Assembly (NCBI RefSeq): GCF_004765805.1
Contig: NZ_ML219773.1
Location: forward strand, 434,001-498,000
Reading direction: 5' to 3'
DNA: 64,000 nucleotides
Source: Halorussus halobius
GTDB lineage: Archaea > Halobacteriota > Halobacteria > Halobacteriales > Haladaptataceae
Shown: positions 9,155 to 18,631 of the stretch, one piece after another
How the letters are laid out: each line of letters starts with the position of its first letter
Numbering within the stretch: the stretch's first letter is position 1
Made by a program: the position numbers and the translations under genes
Notes under the pieces: generated by a model
Database searches by the model: none
Seen by the model: only the letters and a program-made list of their open reading frames with translations
What the model was told of the DNA's origin: nothing

Positions 9155-10417
9155 ATGGCGTACGTGATTCGAATGCCCAAGCTGGGCGTCGAGATGGAGA
9201 CCGGGGTCGTGCTGGAATGGCACGTCGACGAGGGCGAGGCGGTCGAGGAGGAGGACGTGCTCGCGGAGATAGAGTCCGAGAAGTCGGTCGCGGAGGTGGC
9301 CGCGCGCGAGGACGGCGTGCTCCGGGAAATCTACCTCGTCGCCGACGACGAGGCTCCGCCCGGGACGCCGATGGGCATCGTCGCCGGCCCCGACGAGGAC
9401 GTCTCGGACCTCGAAGCCGAGGTCGACCTGCCCGAGAGCGACGGGGAGGACGCGGACGCCGACGAGGACGCCAGCGAGGGGTCCGACGAGGACCCGGAGG
9501 TCGACGACCAGTCCGACTCGGGACCGGGGACCGCGACCGCCGCCGCGTCGACCGAAACGTCGGCCGGCACCGCGCAGGCGGCCACCACCGAGGACGGCCG
9601 GATCAAGGCCTCGCCGAAGGCCAGAAAGCGCGCCGAGGAGATGGGCGTCGACCTCGCGACGGTCGCGGGCACCGGCCCCGAGAACTCCGTCGTCGCCGAC
9701 GACGTGGCCGACGCGGCGGCCGCCAGCGGCGGCCGGACCGTCCGCGAGGAGCGGGAACTCACCTCGATGCGGACCACCATCGCCGAGCGACTCGGCCAGA
9801 GCTACCGCGAGGCGGTCCACGTCACGGTCGACCGCGAGGTCGAGGTCGAGGCCGTGTTCGAGGCGGTCGAACTGGTCGAGGCCGACGTCTCCATCACGGA
9901 CGTCGTCCTCAAGTGCGTCTCCGAGACGCTCGACGACCACCCCGAGTTCAACGCCACGTTCGACGCCGACGAGAACGTCCACACCCTCTACGAGGAGCAC
10001 AACGTCGGCCTCGCGGTCGACCTCGACGGCGGCCTCGTCACGCCGGTCGTCCACGGCGTCGACGCCAAGTCGGTCGGGGCCATCTCGTCGGCCCGGGGCC
10101 GGACCACCGAGGCGGTGCTCGACGGCGAGTACACGTCCGACGACCTCAGCGGCGGCACCTTCACCGTGTCGAACCTCGGGGTGTTCGGGAGCGACTCGTT
10201 CACGCCGGTCATCAACCCGCCGGAGGTCGCCATCCTCGGGCTGAACCGCGTGACCGAGCGCGCGGTCCGGACCGACGACGGGCTCGCCTTCCGCCGGCAC
10301 ATGACGTTCAGCCTCTCGTTCGACCACCGGGTCGTCGACGGCGCGGACGCCGCCCGGTTCCTCACGACGCTCGACGAGTACCTCGAGGACGCCCCCGCGG
10401 TCGTCGGCGCGGCGTAG
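9155..10417 (+). CDS. 2-oxoacid dehydrogenase complex E2, dihydrolipoamide acyltransferase
   Basis: The 420-residue E2 core protein has an N-terminal lipoyl domain with the lipoylated Lys at residue 43 (IESEKSVAEV). An acidic Asp/Glu-rich linker (about 88-150) precedes a peripheral-subunit-binding domain (KASPKARKRAEEMGVDLATV, about 152-188). The acyltransferase domain ends with FDHRVVDGADAARF, which holds the catalytic His and Asp. It transfers the acyl group from E1 to CoA. The E1alpha and E1beta genes follow and E3 is convergent downstream. One lipoyl domain and an E2-first gene order are notable. The substrate could be pyruvate, acetoin or a branched-chain 2-oxoacid. Confidence 0.92.
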   Translation: MAYVIRMPKLGVEMETGVVLEWHVDEGEAVEEEDVLAEIESEKSVAEVAAREDGVLREIYLVADDEAPPGTPMGIVAGPDEDVSDLEAEVDLPESDGEDADADEDASEGSDEDPEVDDQSDSGPGTATAAASTETSAGTAQAATTEDGRIKASPKARKRAEEMGVDLATVAGTGPENSVVADDVADAAAASGGRTVREERELTSMRTTIAERLGQSYREAVHVTVDREVEVEAVFEAVELVEADVSITDVVLKCVSETLDDHPEFNATFDADENVHTLYEEHNVGLAVDLDGGLVTPVVHGVDAKSVGAISSARGRTTEAVLDGEYTSDDLSGGTFTVSNLGVFGSDSFTPVINPPEVAILGLNRVTERAVRTDDGLAFRRHMTFSLSFDHRVVDGADAARFLTTLDEYLEDAPAVVGAA

Positions 10418-10556
10418 CGACGCGTCGCCGGACGGGCGAAGTCGCTCGGAATCCGACCGCCGTCTTACATTCTTCACTTTCTATCCGGTCTGAGGTTTAC
10501 TGCTAAGGGAACACTTTTACAATCGGGTTCCGACTTTTCGAGCGTTACTGATAGCA

Positions 10557-11603
10557 ATGTCCACCATCGATCTACAGACGGCCGACGGTCGTCACGAGGC
10601 GTTGCGGACCATGCTTCTGATTCGGGAGTTCGAGAACCGGGTCCGAGACCGGTTCGCCGACAACGAGATTCCGGGATTCGTACACCTCTCGCAGGGCCAG
10701 GAGGCCGTCGCCGTCGGAACCTGTGGCGTACTCGACGTCGACGACTACGTGACCAGCACGCACCGCGCGCACGGTCACAGCATCGCGAAGGGACTGGACC
10801 CCGAAATCCTGCTGGCCGAACTGTACGGCAAGGAGACGGGCTACTGCCGGGGCCGGGGCGGGTCGATGCACGTCGCCGAACTCGACCAGGGAATGCTGGG
10901 CGCACAGCCCATCGTCGGCGCGAGCGTCCCGCTGGCGACCGGCGCGGGCATCACCGCCCAGGTCCGGGACGAGGACTGGGTCACGGTCGGGTTCTGTGGC
11001 GACGGCTCGGTCGCGGCCGGACAGGTCCACGAGGCCATCAACCTCGCGGCGACGTGGCAGCTCCCGGTCGTCTTCGTCATCGAGAACAACCAGTACTCGG
11101 AGGGGATGGTGTTCGACGAGCAGCACAACATCGAGGACCTCGTCGACATGGCCGCCGCGTACGGCCTCCCCGGCGAGATCGTGGACGGGCAGGACGTGAC
11201 CGCCGTCTACGAGACCATGCAGGACGCGTACGAGCGGGCCGCCAGCGGCGAGGGGCCGACCATCGTCGAGGCCAAGACCTACCGCTACCGGGGCCACTTC
11301 GAGGGCGACGAGGAACCCTACCGCGACGAAGAGGAGGTCAAGCGCTGGCAGAACCAGCACGACCCCATCGAGAACTTCCGCGAGGACCTCGCCGACCGGG
11401 GCGAACTCACCGACGAGGAGTTCGAGTCGCTCGAAGCCGAGGTCGTCGACCGGATGGACGCCGCGGTCGAGCGCGCCCGCGACGACGACTTCCCGGACCC
11501 CGACGCGGCCTACGACGACGTGTTCGACGAGCCGGTGCCGGAGGTCGAACTCTTCCGCGAGCAGCTTCGGGCCGACGGCGGCGTTCCCGGGGGTGAGGAC
11601 TGA
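10557..11603 (+). CDS. 2-oxoacid (pyruvate/acetoin-type) dehydrogenase E1 component, alpha subunit
   Basis: The 348-residue thiamine diphosphate-binding subunit carries the GDG...NN motif (FCGDGSVAAGQ ... VIENNQYS). It also has the active-site/heterotetramer segment YGKETGYCRGRGGSMHVAE, very like pyruvate and acetoin dehydrogenase E1alpha. It decarboxylates a 2-oxo substrate together with E1beta and passes the product to the lipoyl group of E2. It follows E2 after a 139-base gap that holds a possible own promoter (ACACTTTTACAATC, about 10512-10525). The stop codon overlaps the next gene's ATG by one base. Confidence 0.92.
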   Translation: MSTIDLQTADGRHEALRTMLLIREFENRVRDRFADNEIPGFVHLSQGQEAVAVGTCGVLDVDDYVTSTHRAHGHSIAKGLDPEILLAELYGKETGYCRGRGGSMHVAELDQGMLGAQPIVGASVPLATGAGITAQVRDEDWVTVGFCGDGSVAAGQVHEAINLAATWQLPVVFVIENNQYSEGMVFDEQHNIEDLVDMAAAYGLPGEIVDGQDVTAVYETMQDAYERAASGEGPTIVEAKTYRYRGHFEGDEEPYRDEEEVKRWQNQHDPIENFREDLADRGELTDEEFESLEAEVVDRMDAAVERARDDDFPDPDAAYDDVFDEPVPEVELFREQLRADGGVPGGED

Positions 11604-12598
11604 TGGCGGCCCAGGAGTTCGCGGACGCCGAGACCGAGACGATGAGTATGCGCGAGGCCATCCGGACCGGCCTCCGCGAGGAACTGCTGGCCGACGATTC
11701 GGTGTTCATCATGGGCCAGGACGAGGAGGACGGCGGCTCGTTCGAGGTCACGGCCGGCCTCCACGACGAGTTCGGCGACAACCGGGTCCGCAACACGCCC
11801 ATCAGCGAGGCCGCGCAGGTCGGGTCGGGCGTCGGCGCGGCCGCGACCGGCCTCCGTCCGGTAGTGAACCTCAGCTTCTCGGACTTCATCGGCGTCTGTT
11901 TCGACCAGATAATGAACCAGGCGGGCAAGACCCGCTACATGTTCGGCGGCGCGAGCGACGTGCCGCTCACCCTCCGGGCCATCGAGGGCGCGGGGGTCAA
12001 CGCGGCGGCCCAACACTCCGGGACGGTCCACACGCTGGTCGCGCACCTGCCGGGCATCAAGGCGGTCGCGCCCGGCACGCCGGCGGCCGCCAAGGGCCTG
12101 ATGAAGTCGGCCATCCGGGCGGACGACCCGGTGATGTTCTTCGAGAACAAGACTATCTACGACCGGCGCGGTCCGGTGCCGACCGACGAGGAGTTCGCGG
12201 TGCCGCTGGGCGAGGCGTCGGTCGAGCAGGAGGGCGCGGACGTGACGGTCGTAGCGACCCAGCGCCTGCTCGGCGAGAGCCTCCGGGCCGCCCGCGACCT
12301 CGACGACGTGAGCGTCGAGGTCATCGACCCGCGCTCGCTGTACCCGCTCGACACCGACACGCTGGCCGACAGCATCCGGAAGACGGGCCGGCTCGTGGTC
12401 GCCGACGAGAGCCCGATGTCGTACGGCCTCCACGCCGAAATCGTCACCAGAGTCGTGGAGAACGCCTTCTGGAGCATCGACGCGCCGGTCCAGCGCGTCG
12501 GCGTCCCCGACACGCCGATTCCGTTCACCCCGTCGCTCGAAGACGAGGTGATTCCCGACGCCGAGGACGTTCGGCGGGCGATAGAGCGGACGATTTGA
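11603..12598 (+). CDS. 2-oxoacid dehydrogenase E1 component, beta subunit
   Basis: The 331-residue transketolase-like subunit has GQDEEDGGSFEVTAGL, NTPISEAAQVGSGVGAAATGLRPV (the catalytic Glu contacting thiamine N1' is in SEAA), and the C-terminal transketolase domain ending DAEDVRRAIERTI. It forms the alpha2beta2 E1 with the preceding gene. The one-base overlap (TGATG) implies coupled translation and equal stoichiometry. Compared with bacterial E1beta the length is normal. The substrate specificity of haloarchaeal complexes is not readable from sequence, and one characterised haloarchaeal member acts in isoleucine degradation. Confidence 0.92.
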   Translation: MAAQEFADAETETMSMREAIRTGLREELLADDSVFIMGQDEEDGGSFEVTAGLHDEFGDNRVRNTPISEAAQVGSGVGAAATGLRPVVNLSFSDFIGVCFDQIMNQAGKTRYMFGGASDVPLTLRAIEGAGVNAAAQHSGTVHTLVAHLPGIKAVAPGTPAAAKGLMKSAIRADDPVMFFENKTIYDRRGPVPTDEEFAVPLGEASVEQEGADVTVVATQRLLGESLRAARDLDDVSVEVIDPRSLYPLDTDTLADSIRKTGRLVVADESPMSYGLHAEIVTRVVENAFWSIDAPVQRVGVPDTPIPFTPSLEDEVIPDAEDVRRAIERTI

Positions 12599-12696
12599 GG
12601 ACTGGGTTCCGGCTCTTTCGCTTTTCGTCGGTCGTACTCTATGCCCCGTCCCTGGCTGTTCGTGTTCTGTTTGCTCGTGTTCTGGATCTCGATTGT

Positions 12697-13300
12697 GGCG
12701 CGCGCTGGCGCGGTCCTCGTGACCGCGCCAACTCGTGCGAGGGATGAGCATCGCAGGCCTCTGGCCGAGAAGCGCAATCGGCTGGGGAGGACGAGGCGCG
12801 GTCGCGGTGCGGGTGTGGTGCGGGGCGGTCGCGGTGCCGTGCGGTTACTCATTTGCCTCGGCGATAGCTAGCTCGGACCTGTCGGACGTAATTCCTAGAA
12901 GAGCTACGAAGCTAGCTTCTGCCTCGACCGATGAGAGACCGCACCCGCGACAGCACTGCAACCGCACCCGCACTGCAACCGCGACAGCACCGCAACCGCA
13001 CCCGCACTGCAACCGCACCCGCACTGCAACCGCACCCGCACCGCACCCGCAACCGCACAGCAACGCACCTCGTCCTCCCCAGCCGCCTGCGTTGCTCGGT
13101 CGTCGCTTCGCTCCTCCCTGCGCTACTCAGCCACCGGAAGACAAACCGCGTCTTCCGAGCCTTGCTTCGCTTCGCTCAGCAAGACCTCGCGCGAGTTGGC
13201 GCGAGATGAACTCGCGCCGTGGGAGGCACGCTCCCACGAGCCTTGCCTCACGTCGTTCGGCAAGACGCCAGCACGCGCCGACGTATCAGTCACAGATAGT
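12697..13300. repeat. Dispersed palindromic intergenic element, copy A
   Basis: This gene-free stretch of about 770 bases between convergent E1beta and E3 genes is filled by a large imperfect inverted repeat. The left arm holds GGCTGGGGAGGACGAGGCGC and GCGGT-rich iterations, then the core ACTCATTTGCCTCGGCGATA followed by GCTAGCT (12841-12873). The right arm mirrors this with GCTAGC (12911-12916), then long runs of CCGCACCCGCACTGCAA-like units and CTCGTCCTCCCCAGCCGCC (about 13069-13087). Beyond it come hairpins (ACTCGCGCCGTGGGAG...). No convincing gene. Similar copies lie at 14.9, 21.3, 30.3 and 44.0 kb. Confidence 0.7.
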
Positions 13301-13366
13301 CGCTACCGTCTCGAATCCGCTCGGCTACTCCAACCACCGAAAACGAATCCCCGTCCCCGTCTTCTC

Positions 13367-14791
13367 CTAGTTCACCGTGTGAATCGCCGCGCCCTCGGCG
13401 TTCGCGGCCGCCTCCATCACGGCCTCGGAGAGCGTCGGGTGGGCGTGGACCGTCTCGGCGAGGTCCGAGGCATCCAGTTCCGCCGCCACCGCCACTCCGA
13501 GTTCCGCGATTAGCTCGGAGGCCTCCGGGCCGACGACCTCGCCGCCGAGGACCCGTCCCGACGATTCGTCGACCACGACACGGACGAACCCCTCGGCGTC
13601 GCCGGTGGTGAGCGCGCGGCCGTTGCCCCGGAACGCCATCTCGCCGACCGACACCTCGCGGTCCGCGTCGGCCGCTTCGCCGGGCGTCAGCCCCACGGTC
13701 GCAATCTCGGGGTCGGTGAACACCACGGCGGGCACGGCGTGGGCGTCGATTCGGCTGTCGCTCCCCGCGAGGTGGTCGGCGACCAGCGTGCCCTGATGGC
13801 TGGCCTCGTGGGCCAGCATGGGTTCGCCGGCCACGTCGCCGACCGCGTAGACGCCCTCGGCGTCGGTCTCGCCGTACTCGTCGGTCGCGAGGAAGCCGTT
13901 CTCGTCGGGTTCGAGGCCGACCGCACCGAGGTCCAGCGTGTCGGTGACCGGCTCGCGGCCGACCGCGACCAGCACCGCGTCGGCGCGGTACTCCGACTCG
14001 TCGCCGTCCCCGTCTTCGGCCGTCACCACGACGTCGCCCGCGATGTCGCGGTACCACTCGCTGGCGGCCTCGCCGAAGTTGAACTCGATGCCCAGGTCCT
14101 CGGCGCGGCCCTGCACGAGTTCGGTGGCCTCGTCGTCGTAGCCCGGCAGGGGCGCGTCGAGCATCTCCACGACGGTCACGTCGGTCCCGAGCTTGGCGAA
14201 CGCGGTCGACAGCTCCATCCCGATGTAGCCCGCGCCCACGACCACGAGCCGGTCGGGCTGGTCGTCGAGCGCGAGCGCCTGCCGGGAGTCCAACACTGGG
14301 TCGTCGTCGTAGTCGAAGCCCGGCACTTGGATGGGTCGCGAGCCGGTCGCGAGAATCGCGTGCTCGTACTCGATGGTCTGGCTGTCGCCGGTGAGTTCGG
14401 GCGGCGAGACCTCCAGCACGCCGTCGTCGACGAACGCGGCGGTCCCCTCCACGACGGTCACGCCGTTGGCCTCACAGAGCTGTCCGACGCCGCTCGTGAG
14501 CCGGTCGACAACGCTCTCCTTCCAGTCGACGAGTTCGCCGAACGCCACGCTCACGTCGGCGTAGACGCCCCGGTCTTCCATGTTCGCGACGTCGTGGGCC
14601 GACTCGCCAACGTCGATGAACGCCTTCGACGGGATGCAGCCGTGGTTGAGACAGACCCCGCCGAGCGCCTCCTTCTCGACCAGTACCGTGTCGAGTCCGT
14701 GCTGGGCCGCGCGGATGGCCGCGACGTAGCCGCCGGGTCCCGCCCCGACGACGACGACCTCGGCCTCCGACGGCGTGGCTTCGTCAGTCAC
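13367..14791 (-). CDS. lpdA: Dihydrolipoyl dehydrogenase (E3)
   Basis: The 474-residue flavoprotein has the FAD motif GAGPGGY (residues 16-22) and the redox disulfide GGVCLNHGCIPSK (Cys 47 and Cys 52, where the bacterial form is GGTCLNVGCIPSK). It also has an NAD-binding GAGYIGME and the C-terminal dimer-interface HAHPTLSEAV with the catalytic His-Glu. It reoxidises dihydrolipoyl-E2 with NAD+. It faces the E2-E1 operon tail to tail instead of being its last gene, and palindromic repeat elements lie on both sides. It probably serves the adjacent complex and other lipoyl systems such as glycine cleavage. Confidence 0.93.
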   Translation of the reverse strand: MTDEATPSEAEVVVVGAGPGGYVAAIRAAQHGLDTVLVEKEALGGVCLNHGCIPSKAFIDVGESAHDVANMEDRGVYADVSVAFGELVDWKESVVDRLTSGVGQLCEANGVTVVEGTAAFVDDGVLEVSPPELTGDSQTIEYEHAILATGSRPIQVPGFDYDDDPVLDSRQALALDDQPDRLVVVGAGYIGMELSTAFAKLGTDVTVVEMLDAPLPGYDDEATELVQGRAEDLGIEFNFGEAASEWYRDIAGDVVVTAEDGDGDESEYRADAVLVAVGREPVTDTLDLGAVGLEPDENGFLATDEYGETDAEGVYAVGDVAGEPMLAHEASHQGTLVADHLAGSDSRIDAHAVPAVVFTDPEIATVGLTPGEAADADREVSVGEMAFRGNGRALTTGDAEGFVRVVVDESSGRVLGGEVVGPEASELIAELGVAVAAELDASDLAETVHAHPTLSEAVMEAAANAEGAAIHTVN

Positions 14792-14944
14792 AGTGGGTGT
14801 ACGGTCTGGCTATCGTCGCTTAAGCTTTGACACCGTGGCAGAATAGACGACGAAAATCGGTTGGCGTTCGGAGGGCGTTCACTTCGACGTCGGGACTATC
14901 TCGGGTCCCGAAATTCGCGAGCGCACTCGCTCGACTTTCCTAGT

Positions 14945-15432
14945 CGGCGCGCGCTGGTGTCTTGTCGAGCGGAGCGAGACAAGGCTCGTGGGAGCGTGTC
15001 TCCCACGGCGCGGCCCGCAAGTGGCCGCGCCAATGCGTGCGAGGGCCGAGTAGCGCAGGCGGCTGGGGCGGACGAGGCGCGGTCGCGGTTGCGGTGCTGT
15101 GGCGGTGCTGTCGCGGTTGCGGTGCTGTGGCGGTGCTGTCGCGGGTGTGGTGCTGTGGTGGTGCTGTCGCGGGTGTGGTGCTGTGGTGGTGCTGTCGCGG
15201 ATGCGGTCACTCATTTGTCTCGGCAGACGCTAGCGTCCTCGTCGCTCATCTCACCGGATTTCGTCCGTGAGAAGCTAGCTATTGCCGAGACAAATGAGTC
15301 CCCGCAAACCCGCGCCGCAAACCCGCACCGTGAGCGCCTCACGCCTCCCCAGCCGCCTGCGCGTCTCGCTCCCTGCGGTCGCTGCGATGCTCGTCGCTCG
15401 CGCGCGTTTCTCGCGCGCGCCGCGAAGAAACG
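14945..15432. repeat. Dispersed palindromic intergenic element, copy B
   Basis: This element fills most of the 896-base gap between lpdA and valS. The outer left part (CTTGTCGAGCGGAGCGAGAC ... CCCACGGCG) is the inverse of the outer right part of copy A. Tandem GCGGTGCTGTCGCGG-like units occupy about 15080-15200. The core inverted repeat is ACTCATTTGTCTCGGCAGAC (from 15209) against a right arm ending GCCGAGACAAATGAGT (about 15284-15299), enclosing GCTAGC on both sides. It is followed by CTCACGCCTCCCCAGCCGCC (about 15338-15357), which recurs in copy C. No gene is visible. Confidence 0.7.
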
Positions 15433-15556
15433 CCGCAACGAAACCGACCCCGATGTCCGACTCGTTTCGAGCACGTCGGGCGCACGCGCCATCCGAGAAC
15501 ACTCTTACGTGAAAACGCCGGGCCCGGATCCCGAACCGTTCACACACAGACGAGAA

Positions 15557-15566
15557 CCTTTATCAG
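15557..15566 (+). promoter_or_regulatory. TATA box for the valS transcript
   Basis: CCTTTATCAG is the only good TATA-like match upstream of valS. Transcription should begin about 25-27 bases later, near 15588. That is 100 bases before valS but exactly at a short upstream reading frame. Confidence 0.5.
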
Positions 15567-15588
15567 TAGCCGACCGTACGATTGTGGT

Positions 15589-15627
15589 ATGAGGCTGACT
15601 ACGTCGGTAGTACGTCGAACAGCGTAA
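15589..15627 (+). promoter_or_regulatory. Candidate leader peptide upstream of valS
   Basis: A 12-codon reading frame (ATG to TAA, peptide MRLTTSVVRRTA) starts where the valS transcript should begin and contains two adjacent GTA valine codons, which are rare in such GC-rich genomes. Codons for the cognate amino acid in a leader peptide are the logic of ribosome-mediated attenuation. No clear terminator or antiterminator hairpin is visible between 15628 and 15687, so this remains a suggestion. Confidence 0.3.
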
Positions 15628-15687
15628 TCCAGCGGCGCGTCTTTCTCGCAGCGGCGACCAACCGACGGAGTCAGCGACAGCGATACC

Positions 15688-18324
15688 ATGAGCGACGTTC
15701 CAGACAGCTACGACCCCGAGGAAGTCGAACCGAAGTGGCAAGAGCAGTGGCGCGACTCCGAGGTCTACCACCACGAGGGCGAACCCGACTATATCGTCGA
15801 CACCCCGCCGCCGTACCCGACCGGTCAGCTCCACCTGGGCCACGCGCTGGGGTGGAGCTACATGGACTTCGCCGCCCGGTTCCATCGACTGGTCGGCGAC
15901 GACGTCCTCTTCCCGCAGGGCTGGGACTGCCACGGCCTGCCGACCGAAGTGAAAGTCGAGGAGGAAGAGGGCATCCACCGGACCGACGTGCCCCGCGAGG
16001 AGTTCCGGGACCTCTGCGTCGAGTACACCGAGGACCGCATCGACGGGATGAAAGAGACGATGCAGTCGCTGGGCTTCTCGCAGGACTGGTCGGCCGAGTA
16101 CCGCACCATGGACGCCTCCTACTGGGAGAAGACCCAGCGCTCGTTCGTCGAGATGGCCGCCGGCGACGAGGACGAGAGCTACGTCTACCGCGACGAGCAC
16201 CCGGTCAACTGGTGCCCGCGCTGCGAGACCGCCATCGCGGACGCCGAGGTCGAGAACGTCGACCGCGAGGGGACGCTCCACTACGTCACCTTCCCCGGCG
16301 TCGGCAACGACGACGTCCAGATCGCCACGACCCGGCCCGAACTGCTGGCAGCCTGCGTCGGCATGGCGGTCGACCCCGACGACGAGCGCTACGCCGACCG
16401 AATCGGCGACACGTTCGAGGTGCCCCTGTTCGGTCAGGAGGTCGAACTGCTCGCCGACGACGACGTCGACGCCGACTTCGGGACCGGCGCGGTGATGATA
16501 TGTACGTTCGGCGACAAGCAGGACGTCGACTGGTGGGCCGAGCACGACCTCGACCTCCGGTCGGTGTTCACCGAGGACGGGCACCTCAACGACCTCGCGG
16601 GCGAGTACGAGGGCCTGTCCGTCGACGAGGCCAAGAGCGCCATCGCCGACGACCTCGACGAGGCGGGCTATCTGGACGACACCGAGCCCACCGACCAGTC
16701 GGTCGGCGCGTGCTGGCGGTGTGACACGCCCATCGAGATTCTGAGCAAGGAACAGTGGTTCGTGGAGGTCCGCCAGGACGAGATTCTGGAGGCGGCCGAA
16801 CAGGTCGAGTGGATTCCCGACCACATGTACGACCGCCTCGAAGACTGGACCGAGGGGATGGAGTGGGACTGGGTCATCTCCCGCCAGCGCGTGTTCGCCA
16901 CGCCCATCCCGGCGTGGTTCTGCGCGAACGAGGATTGCGAGCACGTCCACGTCGCCGAGATATCGGAACTCCCGCTCGACCCGACCGAGACCGACCCCGC
17001 CGTCGGAAGCTGTCCCGAGTGCGGCGGGGACAACTGGGAGGGCGAGACCGACGTGATGGACACGTGGATGGATTCGTCCATCTCGCCGATGCACGTCCAG
17101 GGCTGGCCCGACGAGGAGTTCACGCCCACCACCCTGCGCGAGCAGGGCCACGACATCATCCGGACGTGGGCGTTCTACACCCTGCTCCGGGTCACCGCGC
17201 TCGAAGACGAGATTCCGTGGGAGGAGTCGCTGGTCAACGGGATGGTGTTCGGCGAGGACGGCAACAAGATGAGCAAGTCCCGTGGCAACGCCGTGGGGCC
17301 CGAGGAGGCCATCGAGGAGTACAGCGCCGACGCGGTCCGGCAGGCCCTGGCGCTGGGCGGCCAGCCCGGCAGCGACATCCAGTTCCAGTGGAAGGAGGTC
17401 ACGTCCGCGTCGCGCTTTCTCACCAAGTTCTGGAACATCTTCCAGTTCTCGGCCGAGCACTTCGACGCGGACACGCCCGACGTCTCGGCCCCGGCGTACC
17501 GCGACGCCGACGAGTGGATTCTGGCGAAGCTCGCCCGCACCGCCGAGTCGGTCGAGGCCGACATGGCCGACTACCGGTTCGACAGCGCCCTGCGCGAACT
17601 CCGGGAGTTCGTCTGGAACGATCTGGCCGACGACTACCTCGAACTCGTGAAGGGCCGACTCTACGAGGGCCGGCCGGGCGAGCGCGACGCCGCCCGCCAC
17701 GCGCTGTACACCGCCGTCTCGGCGTCGGTCCGGATGCTCGCGCCGTTCTCGCCCCACTTCGCCGACGAGGTGTACGACCACCTGCCCGGCACCGAGGGCA
17801 GCGTCCACGCCGCGTCGTGGCCCGAAATCGAGTTCGCCGACGACGAGGGCGAGGCCGAGGCGACGGGCGACCTCATCGCCGAGGTCGCCAGCGAGATTCG
17901 CGCGTGGAAGTCCGACGAGGGGATGGCGCTCAACGCCGACCTCGACCGCGTCGAGGTGTACTCCGAGCGGGGCCGAAGCTGGGACACCTACGACCTGAGC
18001 GAGGCGGTCAACGCGCCGGTCTACCCCGAGTCGGGCCGCCCCAGCGTCGAACTCGTCCCGGTCGGGGTCGACCCCGACCACAGCGTCATCGGGCCGGAGT
18101 TCCGCGACCGGGCGGGACAGGTCGTCGCCGCGCTCGAATCGGCGGACTTCAACACGCTCAAGAACCAGAAGGAAATCGAGGGCGAGGTCACGGTCGAGGT
18201 CGCCGGCGACGAGGAGACCATCGACGGCGAGGCCGTGACACTCGAGGAGGAGTACCGGGCCGAGAGCGGCGAGGAGGTCGAGGTCATCGAGACCGACGAC
18301 GCGACGGTGCTGGTGTTCCCCTGA
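15688..18324 (+). CDS. valS: Valine--tRNA ligase
   Basis: The 878-residue class I aminoacyl-tRNA synthetase charges tRNA-Val. The HIGH signature is HLGH (residues 49-52, [16 protein letters not shown]) and the second signature is KMSKS (527-531, [10 protein letters not shown]). The editing (CP1) domain includes [20 protein letters not shown] and the characteristic [19 protein letters not shown] zinc-ribbon-like CWRCDTPIE and a late CPECGG are present, as in archaeal ValRS. The anticodon-binding domain and the C-terminal coiled-coil region end at 18324. The length is normal for the archaeal form. A 100-base leader precedes the start. Confidence 0.97.
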   Translation: MSDVPDSYDPEEVEPKWQEQWRDSEVYHHEGEPDYIVDTPPPYPTGQLHLGHALGWSYMDFAARFHRLVGDDVLFPQGWDCHGLPTEVKVEEEEGIHRTDVPREEFRDLCVEYTEDRIDGMKETMQSLGFSQDWSAEYRTMDASYWEKTQRSFVEMAAGDEDESYVYRDEHPVNWCPRCETAIADAEVENVDREGTLHYVTFPGVGNDDVQIATTRPELLAACVGMAVDPDDERYADRIGDTFEVPLFGQEVELLADDDVDADFGTGAVMICTFGDKQDVDWWAEHDLDLRSVFTEDGHLNDLAGEYEGLSVDEAKSAIADDLDEAGYLDDTEPTDQSVGACWRCDTPIEILSKEQWFVEVRQDEILEAAEQVEWIPDHMYDRLEDWTEGMEWDWVISRQRVFATPIPAWFCANEDCEHVHVAEISELPLDPTETDPAVGSCPECGGDNWEGETDVMDTWMDSSISPMHVQGWPDEEFTPTTLREQGHDIIRTWAFYTLLRVTALEDEIPWEESLVNGMVFGEDGNKMSKSRGNAVGPEEAIEEYSADAVRQALALGGQPGSDIQFQWKEVTSASRFLTKFWNIFQFSAEHFDADTPDVSAPAYRDADEWILAKLARTAESVEADMADYRFDSALRELREFVWNDLADDYLELVKGRLYEGRPGERDAARHALYTAVSASVRMLAPFSPHFADEVYDHLPGTEGSVHAASWPEIEFADDEGEAEATGDLIAEVASEIRAWKSDEGMALNADLDRVEVYSERGRSWDTYDLSEAVNAPVYPESGRPSVELVPVGVDPDHSVIGPEFRDRAGQVVAALESADFNTLKNQKEIEGEVTVEVAGDEETIDGEAVTLEEEYRAESGEEVEVIETDDATVLVFP

Positions 18325-18631
18325 ACGGCGTTCTGGTCTGTTTCCTCTGCCGACGCGCCACTCCCTCGTTCGCGGTCGTTTCTGCAATCGGGAGTACCGT
18401 GACCGCCTTTTCGAAAGTCCCCTTTCAGTCCCGCCCGATTTCCAGTGGAATCGGGTGCGGTCCGGTGGATAGTGTCGCCGGGTGCGTCCCCGCGGACAGC
18501 GCCACCGGGCGCGCTCCGGCGGGCTATCACGTCGGACTCAGTTGGACCGCGTCGCCGAGCGCGTCGTGGGCGGTGTCGCTCCCGCACTCGACCGACAATA
18601 CATAAACCCCTCCCGGCCCGTAGTAGGGAGC
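18325..18631. other. Gene-free interval between valS and the MetAP gene
   Basis: 307 bases with no credible gene. The only assigned signal is TACATAAAC at 18599-18607, about 27 bases before the MetAP ATG and therefore its probable TATA box. Confidence 0.5.

Noticed and set aside
12950..13065. Short regular repeats resembling a CRISPR array
   Set aside because: Units are GC-rich, 6-17 bases long, variable and without spacers of constant length. They are arms of the palindromic elements, and no cas gene is near.
12697..15432. Composite transposon carrying lpdA
   Set aside because: No transposase or defined terminal repeats with target duplication are visible; the flanking elements also occur singly elsewhere.
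15505..18387. 960-codon leftward frame opposite valS
   Set aside because: It mirrors valS, is rich in Val/Leu/Gly/Arg without motifs, and runs into a repeat element. It is a shadow.
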